Origin: Candidatus Microthrix parvicella Bio17-1
GTDB taxonomy: Bacteria; Actinomycetota; Acidimicrobiia; Acidimicrobiales; Microtrichaceae
Length of the DNA stretch: 64,000 nucleotides
Direction of reading: 5' to 3'
NCBI RefSeq assembly: GCF_000299415.1
Contig: NZ_AMPG01000001.1
Location: 806,001-870,000, forward strand
The position numbers and the translations under genes are program-made. This document shows positions 52,376 through 60,674 of the stretch, piece after piece (the stretch's first letter is position 1; each line of letters starts with the position of its first letter). The notes beneath the pieces are model-generated. The model was not told where the DNA came from. It was given only the letters and a program-made list of their open reading frames with translations, and made no database searches.

Positions 52376-52686
52376 CGCCATGATCAGCTGGCCACGATCC
52401 GCCGCCTTGAAGCCGTCGATCACGTCGGCGACAGCGGCCTCCTGGTGAGGGCGAAGAATCAGTGGCCGGTGCCACGCTCTCGGGCCACCAAATCGACCCC
52501 GGTGTCAGGCTGACCATCCCGGCCGGGCCGATCCATCCACAACCACACCGCGTCGAACCGCTCCACCCACAGCGGGTCGGTCTGGAAATAGGCCTCACAG
52601 AACTTCTCGAACCGGTTGCCCTTCGCAGCGGTCGTTTTCGCCGAATCGTCGAACTTCTCCAGCAACTGGCGGAACGTCGTAGGCGG
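52376..52686 (-). pseudogene. Remnant of a large helicase/restriction-type gene
   Basis: Two pieces of one family are readable in adjacent frames. The first, 52459-52686, reads FRQLLEKFDDSAKTTAAKG, NRFEKFCEAYFQTDPLWVERF and AVWLWMDRPGRDGQPDTGVDLVARERGTGH, then stop. The second, 52376 to about 52444, reads HQEAAVADVIDGFKAADRGQLIMA, which in functional homologs continues into the Walker A CGTGKTF. The deleted middle and everything after LIMA are missing. This family (DEAD-like helicase with an N-terminal restriction-like Mrr/PD-D/ExK domain) belongs to defence islands. Beside it is a tyrosine recombinase, suggesting excision or replacement of an older island. Confidence 0.72.
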
Positions 52687-52814
52687 GGCCTGTACCCCGG
52701 GGGTCAGAACTGGAAGTAGATTGAACCCCAGTCGATTTACCCAAAGGCTCGGTTGTGACGGTGCCTGGGTGGACTTGCTCAAGGTTCCTGCGGCGTCATG
52801 AGAGGCTGCCGGAA

Positions 52815-53687
52815 GTGGCGATCCGACTGCGGATCGTGAATGCTCACCCCAAGGAGGTCGACTCATGCGTTGGTGAGTACCTGGCCGACCAAGAACTCGC
52901 CGGGCTTCGCCCTGTGACCCGCTACCAGCACAACACGCTGCTGGGTCGATTGTCTCGACACATCAGCCCCACGCAGCTCCGAGATGCCACCTCCGACCAG
53001 CTCCGTGACTTCTTGCTTCGTTCAAAGGCCAACGGTCAGCCGCTCAGCCAAGGCACACGCGCTGGGGAGGCATCCTGGCTCCGCTCCTATTTCGGGTGGC
53101 TCCACCGAACCGGTCGACGCGCCGACAACCCCACCGAATACCTCCCGAGACCGAAACACCCACGACGACTCCCCCGTCCAATCGGAGAACCAGACCTCGA
53201 AATGGCCATCGCTCTCGCAGACGCACGAATGCGCGCATGGCTCCGCCTCGCCGCCTACACCGGGCTCAGAGCCGCCGAAATCTCGATGCTCCGAGGCGAG
53301 AACGTGCTGTTGTCCCAACACCTGATCGTGATCGCTGAAGGCAAGGGCGGACGACCGGGCGTAGTCCCCGCCCACCCGTCGGTCCTCCAATCGCTCACCG
53401 ACTGGGGACTCCCCCAAGCAGGATGGGTGTTCCCCCACACCTACAAACACGACGAGCCCATCAAGGCATGGTCCGTCTCCCACAAGGCCGCCGACTACCT
53501 CCGCTCATGCGGGATCGACGCCACCATCCACCAACTCCGACACCGTTTCGCAACCGCCGTCTACCAAACCTCCGGCCGAGACCTCCGCACCACCCAAGAA
53601 CTCCTCCGCCACGCCACACCCCTCAGCACCGCCATCTACACCTGGGTCGACCCAGCCGACGCATCCCAAGCCGTCAACGCGCTCTAA
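52815..53687 (+). CDS. Tyrosine recombinase/integrase
   Basis: 290 residues from GTG 52815, or up to 310 if GTG 52755 is used. N-terminal SAM-like domain (EYLADQELAGLRPVTRYQHNTLLGRLSRHI, HRTGRRADNPTEYLPRPKHPRRLPRP). The catalytic domain has Arg in YTGLRAAEIS, the H-x-x-R box HQLRHRFATAVYQ, and the last His and Tyr in LLRHATPLSTAIYTW. It cuts and rejoins DNA at specific sites; the site is not visible as a clean att pair. The gene is next to a helicase remnant and 0.5 kb from the GNAT/repeat/protease group. Confidence 0.9.
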   Translation: MAIRLRIVNAHPKEVDSCVGEYLADQELAGLRPVTRYQHNTLLGRLSRHISPTQLRDATSDQLRDFLLRSKANGQPLSQGTRAGEASWLRSYFGWLHRTGRRADNPTEYLPRPKHPRRLPRPIGEPDLEMAIALADARMRAWLRLAAYTGLRAAEISMLRGENVLLSQHLIVIAEGKGGRPGVVPAHPSVLQSLTDWGLPQAGWVFPHTYKHDEPIKAWSVSHKAADYLRSCGIDATIHQLRHRFATAVYQTSGRDLRTTQELLRHATPLSTAIYTWVDPADASQAVNAL

Positions 53688-54191
53688 CAGGGTGCTGAAA
53701 ATGGGGGTGTCGGCCGGAACTGGGGTCCGGGCGGTGTCGGTTGTGTTGTCAGGTGCCGGTTTCGTCGTCTGATCCGGGCTGGCGGACCGGCCGGTGTGGT
53801 CTCGCTGGGGCCAGCGGGGGGGGTGGCGCTGGCAGCGGCGATAGTCGATGGCGTTCAGGCTGCGGTCAGTCGCAAGGCCGATTGGATCGGCCGACTCGGG
53901 CCGGACGTCGCGACCTCCCTGATCTGTTTCGTAGTTCTGGTTTGGGGGTGGCGACTCTGGTGCTATGTCCGTTCAGCGCTTCCTTGACGCATCAGGATTC
54001 CACGACCGAATGGGCTCGCACGACCGACTGTCCCACCCTCGACCGGCGGAAGGTAGCTGCGACAGAAAACTGTATAGCGCACGTCGCAGCGGTGTCCGCA
54101 GTGTTGGGGGATGGGTGGCGAGACCGTGTCGTGGCCTGCGTGTTGGCGGAGAAGGCGGTAACGGACGGGAGCGAGCGTCGGTCGACAGGCC
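53688..54191. other. About 500 bp without a recognisable gene
   Basis: The sequence lacks the strong codon bias of its neighbours. One open frame ending at 54235 has readable stretches such as DCPTLDRRKVAATENC and GDGWRDRVVACVLAEKAV in an otherwise noisy context and could be a decayed transposase or orphan. I see no tRNA, no clean direct repeats and no att-like site. Confidence 0.5.
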
Positions 54192-55016
54192 CTACGCCGT
54201 CATCGACGGCGGAAAGTGCTCGGCCAGAGCGCTGAAGAACGCTGTGCGTTCGATGCCGACGATGAGCTTGTCCCAGTACACTCCATCGTGGAAGTAGAAG
54301 TCCTTCAGTCGACCCTCAACCCGGCAAATGTCGGGAGGCAGCCCCTCGATGACGTTCTCGTTGTACCCGGGTATCTCTAGGTAGATCTTCCGAAGGGGCC
54401 AACGCGTGAACCCGTAGGCCATTGCCAGAACTACACCGTGAACTCGGCGCAACGCCACTCCGGATCCAGTACTTCCCAGTCCTAGAACTCCGAAATAGGC
54501 GATGTTGACGAACGAGTCGTATCCGTACAGCACGTTGAGGAACAGGGGCGCTTTGGATACCAGCTCTTCTGCGATGAACTGAACCAGGACATCCTCTCCG
54601 AATGTGGAGGCGAACTGTTCGGCGGAGGGGATCTGGCCACGGTAGCGCCAGCGGTTTGCCACGGCGGGGTCTGAAACCTCGCTATAAATCCGCTCCAGGT
54701 CATCGCCCCGGACAGCTCGGATCCTGACCAGACTCGTCGTCCCAGTTGCGAGGTCCACCGGGATAATTCGCCGACTCTTGGCGCCCCGGATATCCAGCCA
54801 CTCTGCAACCTCGCGCAGTGTCCTGATGGACTCCAACAGGCCGTCGTTCGAAGGCTCTACGCCCTCGGTCAACAGAGCCAAGACTCTTGTCCGGTCGTAC
54901 TTGCTCAGCTCATCCAACCCGACGTCGAGGTCGAGGTCATCAGGATCCTTGGCCATACGGGCCGCAATCGCGTTGAGCGATGCCCCGTTGTAGGTGTCGT
55001 CGGTTCCAGATGCCAC
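54192..55016 (-). CDS. GNAT acetyltransferase with an acyl-carrier-like N-terminal region
   Basis: 274 residues from GTG 55016. Residues 1-75 (ASLNAIAARMAKDPDDLDLD, VGLDELSKYDRTRVLALLTEG, LLESIRTLREVAEWLD) have the helix spacing and D/E-rich turns of an acyl-carrier protein but lack a DSL serine. The rest is a GNAT fold of the RimJ/RimL type (RIRAVRGDDLERIYSEVSDPAV, YGYDSFVNIAYFGVLGL, VVLAMAYGFTRWPLRKIYLEI, VEGRLKDFYFHDGVYWDKLIVGI). It probably acylates an amine of a neighbouring product. Codon use is less GC-rich than the average, consistent with transfer. It starts 2 bp after the repeat-protein stop. Confidence 0.7.
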   Translation of the reverse strand: MASGTDDTYNGASLNAIAARMAKDPDDLDLDVGLDELSKYDRTRVLALLTEGVEPSNDGLLESIRTLREVAEWLDIRGAKSRRIIPVDLATGTTSLVRIRAVRGDDLERIYSEVSDPAVANRWRYRGQIPSAEQFASTFGEDVLVQFIAEELVSKAPLFLNVLYGYDSFVNIAYFGVLGLGSTGSGVALRRVHGVVLAMAYGFTRWPLRKIYLEIPGYNENVIEGLPPDICRVEGRLKDFYFHDGVYWDKLIVGIERTAFFSALAEHFPPSMTA

Positions 55017-55018
55017 GC

Positions 55019-56047
55019 TCAGCCCGTAAATGAGGGCTGCAGGGTATTCCCTGGTTGCGTGGTTGTAGTCGGACTTGTTGTGACGGGAGCGGCATCTGCC
55101 AGCCCGCAAGTGGAGTCAATCGTGATCACGTAGGTCGTGCCTTCCCCTGCACCCCGACCTTCGACGGTCATCCCGTTCGTGATGGGAGGCTCGATCACGT
55201 TGTCCGGGTCGCTGTCGGGTTCGGGCAACGGATCGCCTGGCTCCAACGCGACTGCCCCAGGGGCCCACGGAGCAATGATCGGGTGGTCAATGGTGTCTTT
55301 ACCCTCATCGTCGGTGCCCTGTGTGCAAATCAGATAGGACGTGGGTGGGACCGGATCGGCGGCACTTGGCGGATCGTCTGCCAGCCCGCAAGTGGAGTCA
55401 ATCGTGATCAGGTAGGTCGTGCCTTCCCCTGCACCCCGACCTTCGACGATCATCCCGTTCGTGATGGGGGGCTCGATCACGTTGTCCGGGTCGCTGTCGG
55501 GTTCGGGCAACGGATCGCCTGGCTCCAACGCGACTGCCCCAGGGGCCCACGGAGCAATGATCGGGTGGTCAATGGTGTCTTTACCCTCATCGTCGGTGCC
55601 CTGTGTGCAAATCAGATAGGACGTGGGTGGGACCGGATCGGCGGCACTTGGCGGATCGTCTGCCAGCCCGCAAGTGGAGTCAATCGTGATCAGGTAGGTC
55701 GTGCCTTCCCCTGCACCCCGACCTTCGACGATCATCCCGTTCGTGATGGGGGGCTCGATCACGTTGTCCGGGTCGTCGTCGGGTTCGGGCAACGGATCGC
55801 CTGGCTCCAACGCGACTGCCCCAGGGGCCCACGGAGCAGCAACTGCGTGGTCAATGGTGTCTTTGCCCTCATCGTCGGTGCCCCTTGTGCAGATCACATA
55901 CGGCTCAGGCTCCTCCTGAGATGGCACGGCAGCAGCTGTCGGGCTGCCTACGATGCCGGACGCTCCCGTCATGAACGCAACCCCGCCGATCAAAGCACCG
56001 ATCGCGAAGACGCCGATCGAGGTTGACCTGAAGATGGACCTACTCAT
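55019..56047 (-). CDS. Secreted protein of three near-identical 94-residue repeats ending in PSFTG
   Basis: 342 residues from ATG 56047. A signal peptide (SRSIFRSTSIGVFAIGALIGGVAFMTGASG) precedes three tandem units of 94 residues. Each contains YLICTQGTDDEGKDTIDH, APWAPGAVALEPGDPLPEPD, NVIEPPITNGM and GRGAGEGTTYLITIDSTCGLAD. Each unit keeps two Cys (ICT and STC) likely forming a disulfide. The protein ends in a Thr/Pro-rich linker and NTLQPSFTG, the same final five residues as the PI-PLC-like protein at 6779-8353. Repeat DNA is nearly identical (282-bp period), so expansion is recent. Function unknown; it sits between an acetyltransferase and a secreted protease. Confidence 0.82.
   Translation of the reverse strand: MSRSIFRSTSIGVFAIGALIGGVAFMTGASGIVGSPTAAAVPSQEEPEPYVICTRGTDDEGKDTIDHAVAAPWAPGAVALEPGDPLPEPDDDPDNVIEPPITNGMIVEGRGAGEGTTYLITIDSTCGLADDPPSAADPVPPTSYLICTQGTDDEGKDTIDHPIIAPWAPGAVALEPGDPLPEPDSDPDNVIEPPITNGMIVEGRGAGEGTTYLITIDSTCGLADDPPSAADPVPPTSYLICTQGTDDEGKDTIDHPIIAPWAPGAVALEPGDPLPEPDSDPDNVIEPPITNGMTVEGRGAGEGTTYVITIDSTCGLADAAPVTTSPTTTTQPGNTLQPSFTG
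55095..55905. repeat. Three tandem 282-bp repeats encoding the surface protein units
   Basis: Copies at 55095-55376, 55377-55658 and 55659 to about 55905 (the third loses identity towards its end). Only a few bases differ between copies, e.g. GATCACGTAG in the first versus GATCAGGTAG in the others. Copy number is likely to vary by slippage or recombination and is prone to assembly collapse. Confidence 0.92.
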
Positions 56048-56101
56048 TGCGGTTCTCCCTGCCTGTCGTGTGAACATTTGCAACGTCTGGACCGCAGCTG
56101 C

Positions 56102-57340
56102 TCAGCCTGTCAAGACGAGAGCGCCCATGAACGCGCTGTCGTCGTTGATCGACGTGCCGCAACCGTTTGACCCCTGGTAGCCCCAGAGGATACCACGGGC
56201 CGACGCCCGGTCATTGGAGAGCTTCTTGTACATGCCGGAGCCGGAGTCACCTCCAAGAGGCTTCGCTCCGCCCAGGCAGAACCCGTCGAATGTGCGTCCG
56301 CCCACGTTGAAGTTGGAGAAATAGCTGACCCCACCGCATTTCTCAGATGCGGATGTTGCGCCCCGGTAGCAGATATTGGTCTCCAGCCATACGGGATTCG
56401 CCTGGCCGACAACGGTCCGCTTGTAGTTCGAGTTGATGTAGACGTGCGGGCTTGCGTTCGGGGACGAGTGCAGCATCACGTCGAGCTGGTTCGCACCGGT
56501 TGGGGACCAGACGGTCCCTGATCCGTAGTAGCTCGCAATGTTCCCTGAGACGTTGGCGTCGCCGTGGGATGCGTTGACCGCTTTGCCAGCACCGGTCGCG
56601 CAATGCGCTGCCGTGAACTGCACTTTGGCTCCGCCGTTGACCGCCCCGGAGAACCCTGCGGTACAAGCGCCGTAGTACCCGGGAGATGTCTCGTGGAACT
56701 CGCGCACTCCGGAAGCTGATGGGTCCGGGTAGGTCATCCCGATTTCCTGCCGGCCCTCGTACACCACCCAGTCAGCTTCCCAGGTGTCCTGGACGGATGC
56801 GAGATCCTCATCGTTGACGTTCGAGCCAACGCTGAGGTAGATCAGGCCGGTCTTGAAGTCGTAGCGGACTGCGGACGCGTCGATGCCCGCCTCCAACAGC
56901 CTCTCATTGATGCTCCCCGCTTCCTCTCGAAGAGAAGCGGCTGACCTCGTCGACTCGACGACGCTCACGTCGACAGGGAGGTCCAGCGCCTCCAGTACTT
57001 CACGATCGCGCGACGTCGGCCCCACGATCCCGACCGTCACGCCGGTCTCGTCGCCTTCAGCTGTCAGCCAGAGCCCTCCGAAGCGAGCAGAGTCGACCGC
57101 TCCGAGGATCGACTCCTCGACCTTCCCGAGTTCCTCGTTGGCAGCCTCATCCAAGTACCGCTCCGCTGTGATGGTGTAGCTGACCTGCGGGTCATCGATC
57201 GACGGATCGGGCTCAGGTGACGGGCCTGCCGGGCTAGCGCCAGCAGTGCTGACACCCGATAGGGCCAACGGAGCGAGGAGCGCAGATGCTCCGAGTGCAC
57301 GGGCGAGTGCCTTGGCTTGAGGGTTACGGTTCAATCCCAT
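56102..57340 (-). CDS. Secreted S1-family (streptogrisin/alpha-lytic-like) serine protease
   Basis: 412 residues from ATG 57340. A signal peptide (KALARALGASALLAPLALSGVSTAGA) and a pro-region (about 30-210, with an alpha-lytic-type VRYDFKTGLIYLSVGSN segment) are followed by the mature chymotrypsin fold. FTAAHC holds the catalytic His, QLDVMLHSS the Asp, and GDSGSGM the nucleophile Ser. Four Cys in the mature part (CTAGFSG/AAHC, ICYRG/EKCGG) allow disulfides. It ends in ALVLTG. It is upstream of the repeat-protein gene on the same strand (54-bp gap) and may process that surface protein (inference). Confidence 0.9.
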   Translation of the reverse strand: MGLNRNPQAKALARALGASALLAPLALSGVSTAGASPAGPSPEPDPSIDDPQVSYTITAERYLDEAANEELGKVEESILGAVDSARFGGLWLTAEGDETGVTVGIVGPTSRDREVLEALDLPVDVSVVESTRSAASLREEAGSINERLLEAGIDASAVRYDFKTGLIYLSVGSNVNDEDLASVQDTWEADWVVYEGRQEIGMTYPDPSASGVREFHETSPGYYGACTAGFSGAVNGGAKVQFTAAHCATGAGKAVNASHGDANVSGNIASYYGSGTVWSPTGANQLDVMLHSSPNASPHVYINSNYKRTVVGQANPVWLETNICYRGATSASEKCGGVSYFSNFNVGGRTFDGFCLGGAKPLGGDSGSGMYKKLSNDRASARGILWGYQGSNGCGTSINDDSAFMGALVLTG

Positions 57341-57524
57341 GAATGAAGAACGTACAATGCGACCGAGGCCAGCACAAGAAGATGTTTCAACTCTGTTCGA
57401 TTTGGCAGAACCGATGGGGTCCACCATCGTCGTCCCGGCCCGCGACAGTTGGAGAGCTGCGACCATGCGGGTCAATAGGTGAACGTCGCATGACGTTGGA
57501 GCCCGGCCAAGCACCCACACCCCG

Positions 57525-57650
57525 GACGCTCACGGTATCCAAGTACTCCAGCAAGCACACCTCGACAACGCCAACGACCTCACGGGCTGGAACATCACCG
57601 ACCTTGGGCACGGCCGCCACCTCGTCGAAGCACCCGACCTCACGCCCTAA
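57525..57650 (+). pseudogene. Upstream fragment of a gene split by the IS island
   Basis: Reads DAHGIQVLQQAHLDNAND, LTGWNITDLGHGRHLVEAPDLTP and then a stop formed only by the inserted DNA (TAA at 57648-57650). Removing 57650-60675 joins it in frame to ELPDADVLTQARADFG at 60683. Codon bias is strongly coding. The start is lost; upstream of about 57500 the frame is not convincing. No family recognised. Confidence 0.6.
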
Positions 57651-57689
57651 TGGGTGTGCTGGGTTCGTGAGATCCTGGTTTCGGGCCGC

Positions 57690-57883
57690 TGGTCGGTGAG
57701 CACTGTTACGCCCTGGAGCCCTTCGGGGATTCCTAGCGCTAGAGCGTGCCCCGGTCGGCAGGTTCGGGTTGCCCATCAAGCGCTCATGGGGTGTCGTGCC
57801 GTAGAGCACTGATCCATTAGGTCGCCGCTCGGGAAGCCCGCAGGCTCACACATCTGAACCAACCAAACCGAGGGGGGCATGCG
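57690..57883 (+). ncRNA. Candidate IS110 bridge-RNA region
   Basis: The non-coding stretch before the IS110 transposase has several short hairpin-forming segments (CCCTTCGGGG, TAGCGCTA, GGTTCGGGTTGCCC) and ends with a strong GAGGGGGG site. IS110-family elements are known to encode a bridge RNA in this 5' non-coding end. No core or loop match can be verified from the single window. Confidence 0.3.
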
Positions 57884-59111
57884 ATGACCATTTTCGTGGG
57901 CGATGACTGGGCCGAGACCCCATCACGACGTCCATCTGATGAACGACACCGGCGAAAAGCTTGCCGCGAAACGGTTCCCTGAAGGGCTCGAGGGGATCGC
58001 GGGTCTCCACGCGTTGATCGCGGAGCACACCACCGACCCTGGCGAGGTGATTGTCGGGATCGAGACCGAGCGGGGCATGTGGGTCCAAGCGCTGATCGCC
58101 GGCGGGTATCGGGTGTATGCGATCAACCCGTTGTCGGTGTCTCGCTACCGGGACCGACACAACGTCGCCGGCGCTAAGTCCGACCCTGGTGACGCCAAGC
58201 TGTTGGCTGATCTGGTTCGCACCGACCGGCACAACCACCGGCCCGTCGCCGGCGACTCCGACGAGGCCGCCGGGTTGAAGGTGCTGGCACGGTCACATCA
58301 GAACCTGATCTGGGACCGGACCCGTCACACCAACCGGTTGCGCAACGATCTCCGCGAGTTCTTCCCCGCCGCACTCGTCGCATTCGAGAGCCTTGCCGAT
58401 CGTGACGCGGTCGCGGTGCTGGGCAAAGCCCCGCATCCTGAGCTGGCCCGCCGTCTGTCGGTCGCCCAGATCCGCTCAGCACTCCGCAAAGGCGGACGGC
58501 AACGGAACCTCGACGACCGGGCCACCCAGATCCAAGCCGCGTTGCGCACACCACAACTGACCGCACCACCAGATGTCGCGGCCGCGTTTGCTGCGACCAC
58601 GAAAGCGCTGGTCGAGGTGATCGCCGGGCTGAACGACGCCATTGGCGAACTCGAAACCGAGCTGGCCACCCATTTTGATGAACACCCGGACGCCGACATC
58701 TACCTCTCCCTGCCAGGACTCGGTGTTGTGCTCGGCGCCCGGGTGCTCGCAGAGTTCGGGGACGACCCCGACCGCTACGACACCGCCAAGTCTCGCAGGA
58801 ACTACGCCGGCACGTCACCGCTCACCATCGCCTCCGGCAAAAAACACGCAGTCCTCGCCCGACACGTCCGCAACCGGCGCCTCTACGACGCCATCGACCA
58901 ATGGGCATTCTGTGCGATCACGACAAGCCCCGGCTGCCGCCAGTTCTACGACCACCGACGAACCACAGGTGACCTCCACCACCAAGCCCTCAGAGCCCTC
59001 GGCAACCGGCTCGTCGGCTACCTCCACGGCTGCCTACGAACCCGCAGCACCTACAACGAACACACCGCCTGGGCCCACCGCCAACCAGCCCCAACCCAGA
59101 CCGCTGCTTGA
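57884..59111 (+). pseudogene. IS110-family DEDD transposase, frameshifted
   Basis: ATG 57884 encodes MTIFVGDDWAE, the standard IS110 N-terminus with the first DEDD Asp, but after GAG-ACC the frame is wrong and ends at 57982. The other frame from 57903 continues HHDVHLMNDTGEKLAAKRFPEG, then VIVGIETERGMWVQAL (Glu), KSDPGDAKLLADLVR (Asp pair) and a Tnp20 C-domain LPGLGVVLGARVLAEFGDDP and GTSPLTIASGKK (catalytic Ser). One extra C in the run 57918-57921 explains the break. Without a repair the protein lacks the first catalytic Asp and is probably inactive. Confidence 0.85.
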
Positions 59112-59239
59112 CCCCTTCCACACCTGGGGTGTCTAGTGTGCTGTCAGGCTAATTCGTAAAGAAAATGGTGGAAGCGGGAATTTTCGCGGTTCGGGCGCGT
59201 TGGTCGGGGTGTAACCGACCAACATGTGGAGGAATCGCT

Positions 59240-59515
59240 ATGGCCCGACGTGGACGACCAACCGTGCAGATCACTCTGTCCGGCAACGAACGAAAAACGC
59301 TTGAACGGTGGGCGCGACGGCATTCGTCGTCCCAAGCGTTGGCGTTGCGTTGCCGGATCGTGTTGGCGTGCGCGGACAGCGTCAAGACCAACACCGCAAT
59401 CGCGGCCGAGCAGGGCTGCAACCCGGCGACGGTGTCGAAGTGGCGTCACCGTTTCGCTCAGGACCGTCTAATGATGCTCACCCTCCCAGGTCATGCCCGT
59501 CGGTGCAGCCGCTGA
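59240..59515 (+). pseudogene. IS630-family transposase, 5' fragment
   Basis: 91 residues from ATG 59240 with GGAGGAA upstream: ARRGRPTVQITLSGNERKTLERWARRHSSSQALALRCRIVLACADSVKTNTAIAAEQGCNPATVSKWRHRFAQD is the HTH start of IS630 transposases. Homology ends at about 59470, and the DDE domain (about 250 residues) is missing. The 59150-59239 leader (GTCAGGCTAATTCGT) probably is the left end of the element. Confidence 0.8.
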
Positions 59516-59717
59516 GGGAAGACCAGGAATGAATCAAAATCTGGGGTTCGTGCTCGAAGCAACACTCCCCGGTCCTTCGGGCCTCGCACCAGACTTACAA
59601 CGGGCTAACAGCTCCAAGGGGGAACGGCGACCACACCCCAGCGGCCACCCGCCCATCATTTCATCCCTACCACGGTGGCGCACCCGCCATAGGGACTTAC
59701 ACAAATCGTTTTACAGG
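59490..59717 (-). mobile_element. Possible IS256-type terminal fragment
   Basis: On the minus strand this ends in CCTGTAAAACGATTTGTGTA, similar to terminal repeats of IS256/Mutator elements from memory. Several GC-rich hairpin segments follow but no transposase is present. It separates the IS630 and IS1182 fragments. Assignment is tentative. Confidence 0.35.
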
Positions 59718-59721
59718 ACCT

Positions 59722-60489
59722 CTCCATGGCCACAAGACCGCAGCCCGGAGCTTTGACGGATACAAGGGCCACATCGCCGAAGATCCTGACTCCGAGATCA
59801 TCACCGCCACGATCGTCACCCCGGGCAACGTCGGTGATGCTGCGGTCGCCAACGACCTCATCGACGACATCCTCCCCACCGACACCGACACCCACGACGG
59901 CGACGGCGACGGCGACGGCGAGGTGCCGGTTGTTTATGGGGACTCCGCGTATGGGACCGGCGGGATGCAACAGGCCCTCACCGATGCGGGTGTCGAGTCG
60001 AGATGCCGGACCCAGCAGCCCGTCAACCGGAACGGCCGGTTCTCGAAAGCCAAGTTCAACATCGATCTCGACGCTGACACGGTCACCTGCCCGAACAACG
60101 TGACCGTCACGATCCGTCGCAGCACCGACGCCACCACAGGCACCGCCGCCTTCGGAGACGCGTGTGGCGAGTGTCCGCTTCGCGAGGCGTGCACCACCTC
60201 GAAGGCGGGGCGGACGATCAGCGTCGGACAATTCGAAGCAGCGTTAGCTGCCGCCCGGCAACGACAGACCAACAGCGATTGGCAGGCCGACTACCGGGCA
60301 ACCCGGTCCAAGGTCGAACGGAAACTCGCGCACCTGATGTTCCGCAAACACGGCGGACGGCGGGCCAGAGTCCGAGGCCAAACGAAAGTCGCCGCCGACT
60401 TCGCGCTGCTCGCAGCAGCACGGAACGTCGCCAGACTCGGCGCGCTCGAGATGAGATCAACCCCCACCGGATGGGCCACGGCAACCTAA
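59722..60489 (+). pseudogene. IS1182-family transposase, C-terminal fragment
   Basis: The readable frame begins LHGHKTAARSFDGYKGHIAEDPDSEIITATIVTPGNVGDAAVANDLIDDILP, then a DG-rich spacer. VVYGDSAYGTGGMQQAL (catalytic Asp region) follows, then CGECPLREACTTSKAGRTISV and RATRSKVERKLAHLMFRKHGGRRARVRGQTKVAADFALLAAARNVARLG (Glu region and arginine tail). The N-terminal half is absent, removed at the junction near 59717. The gene cannot encode an active transposase. Confidence 0.85.
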
Positions 60490-60674
60490 AAGACCAAGAG
60501 AAGCCCTCCTCGGGCGCCACCGCCGGCCCCACCACAGCACCACGACCGGCCCGACCCAGTTCCCACCCATCCCACACACCCTCCAGCCAGCCCAACCCAG
60601 CACCGTCACAGCCAGCCCCACCATCCGGTCCGGCCCGGCCCTCAGGTCACCCCGAAAGACACCAGCCACCTAGT
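60490..60674. other. Non-coding 3' end of the IS1182-type element
   Basis: Pro/Ser-codon-like, compositionally skewed sequence (runs of CCAGCC and CCCA) with no credible gene. It runs to the TA at 60674-60675, where the host gene resumes. Confidence 0.5.

Noticed and set aside
53688-54191. tRNA gene or att site for the integrase
   Set aside because: No cloverleaf could be built and no direct repeat pair bordering the integrase region was found by eye.
55095-55905. CRISPR or satellite array
   Set aside because: Period is 282 bp and in-frame with a secreted coding sequence; no spacer structure.
59500-59660. Group II intron 5' end (GTGCGAGG-like start on the minus strand)
   Set aside because: No reverse transcriptase or domain V-like hairpin accompanies it; more likely non-coding IS sequence.
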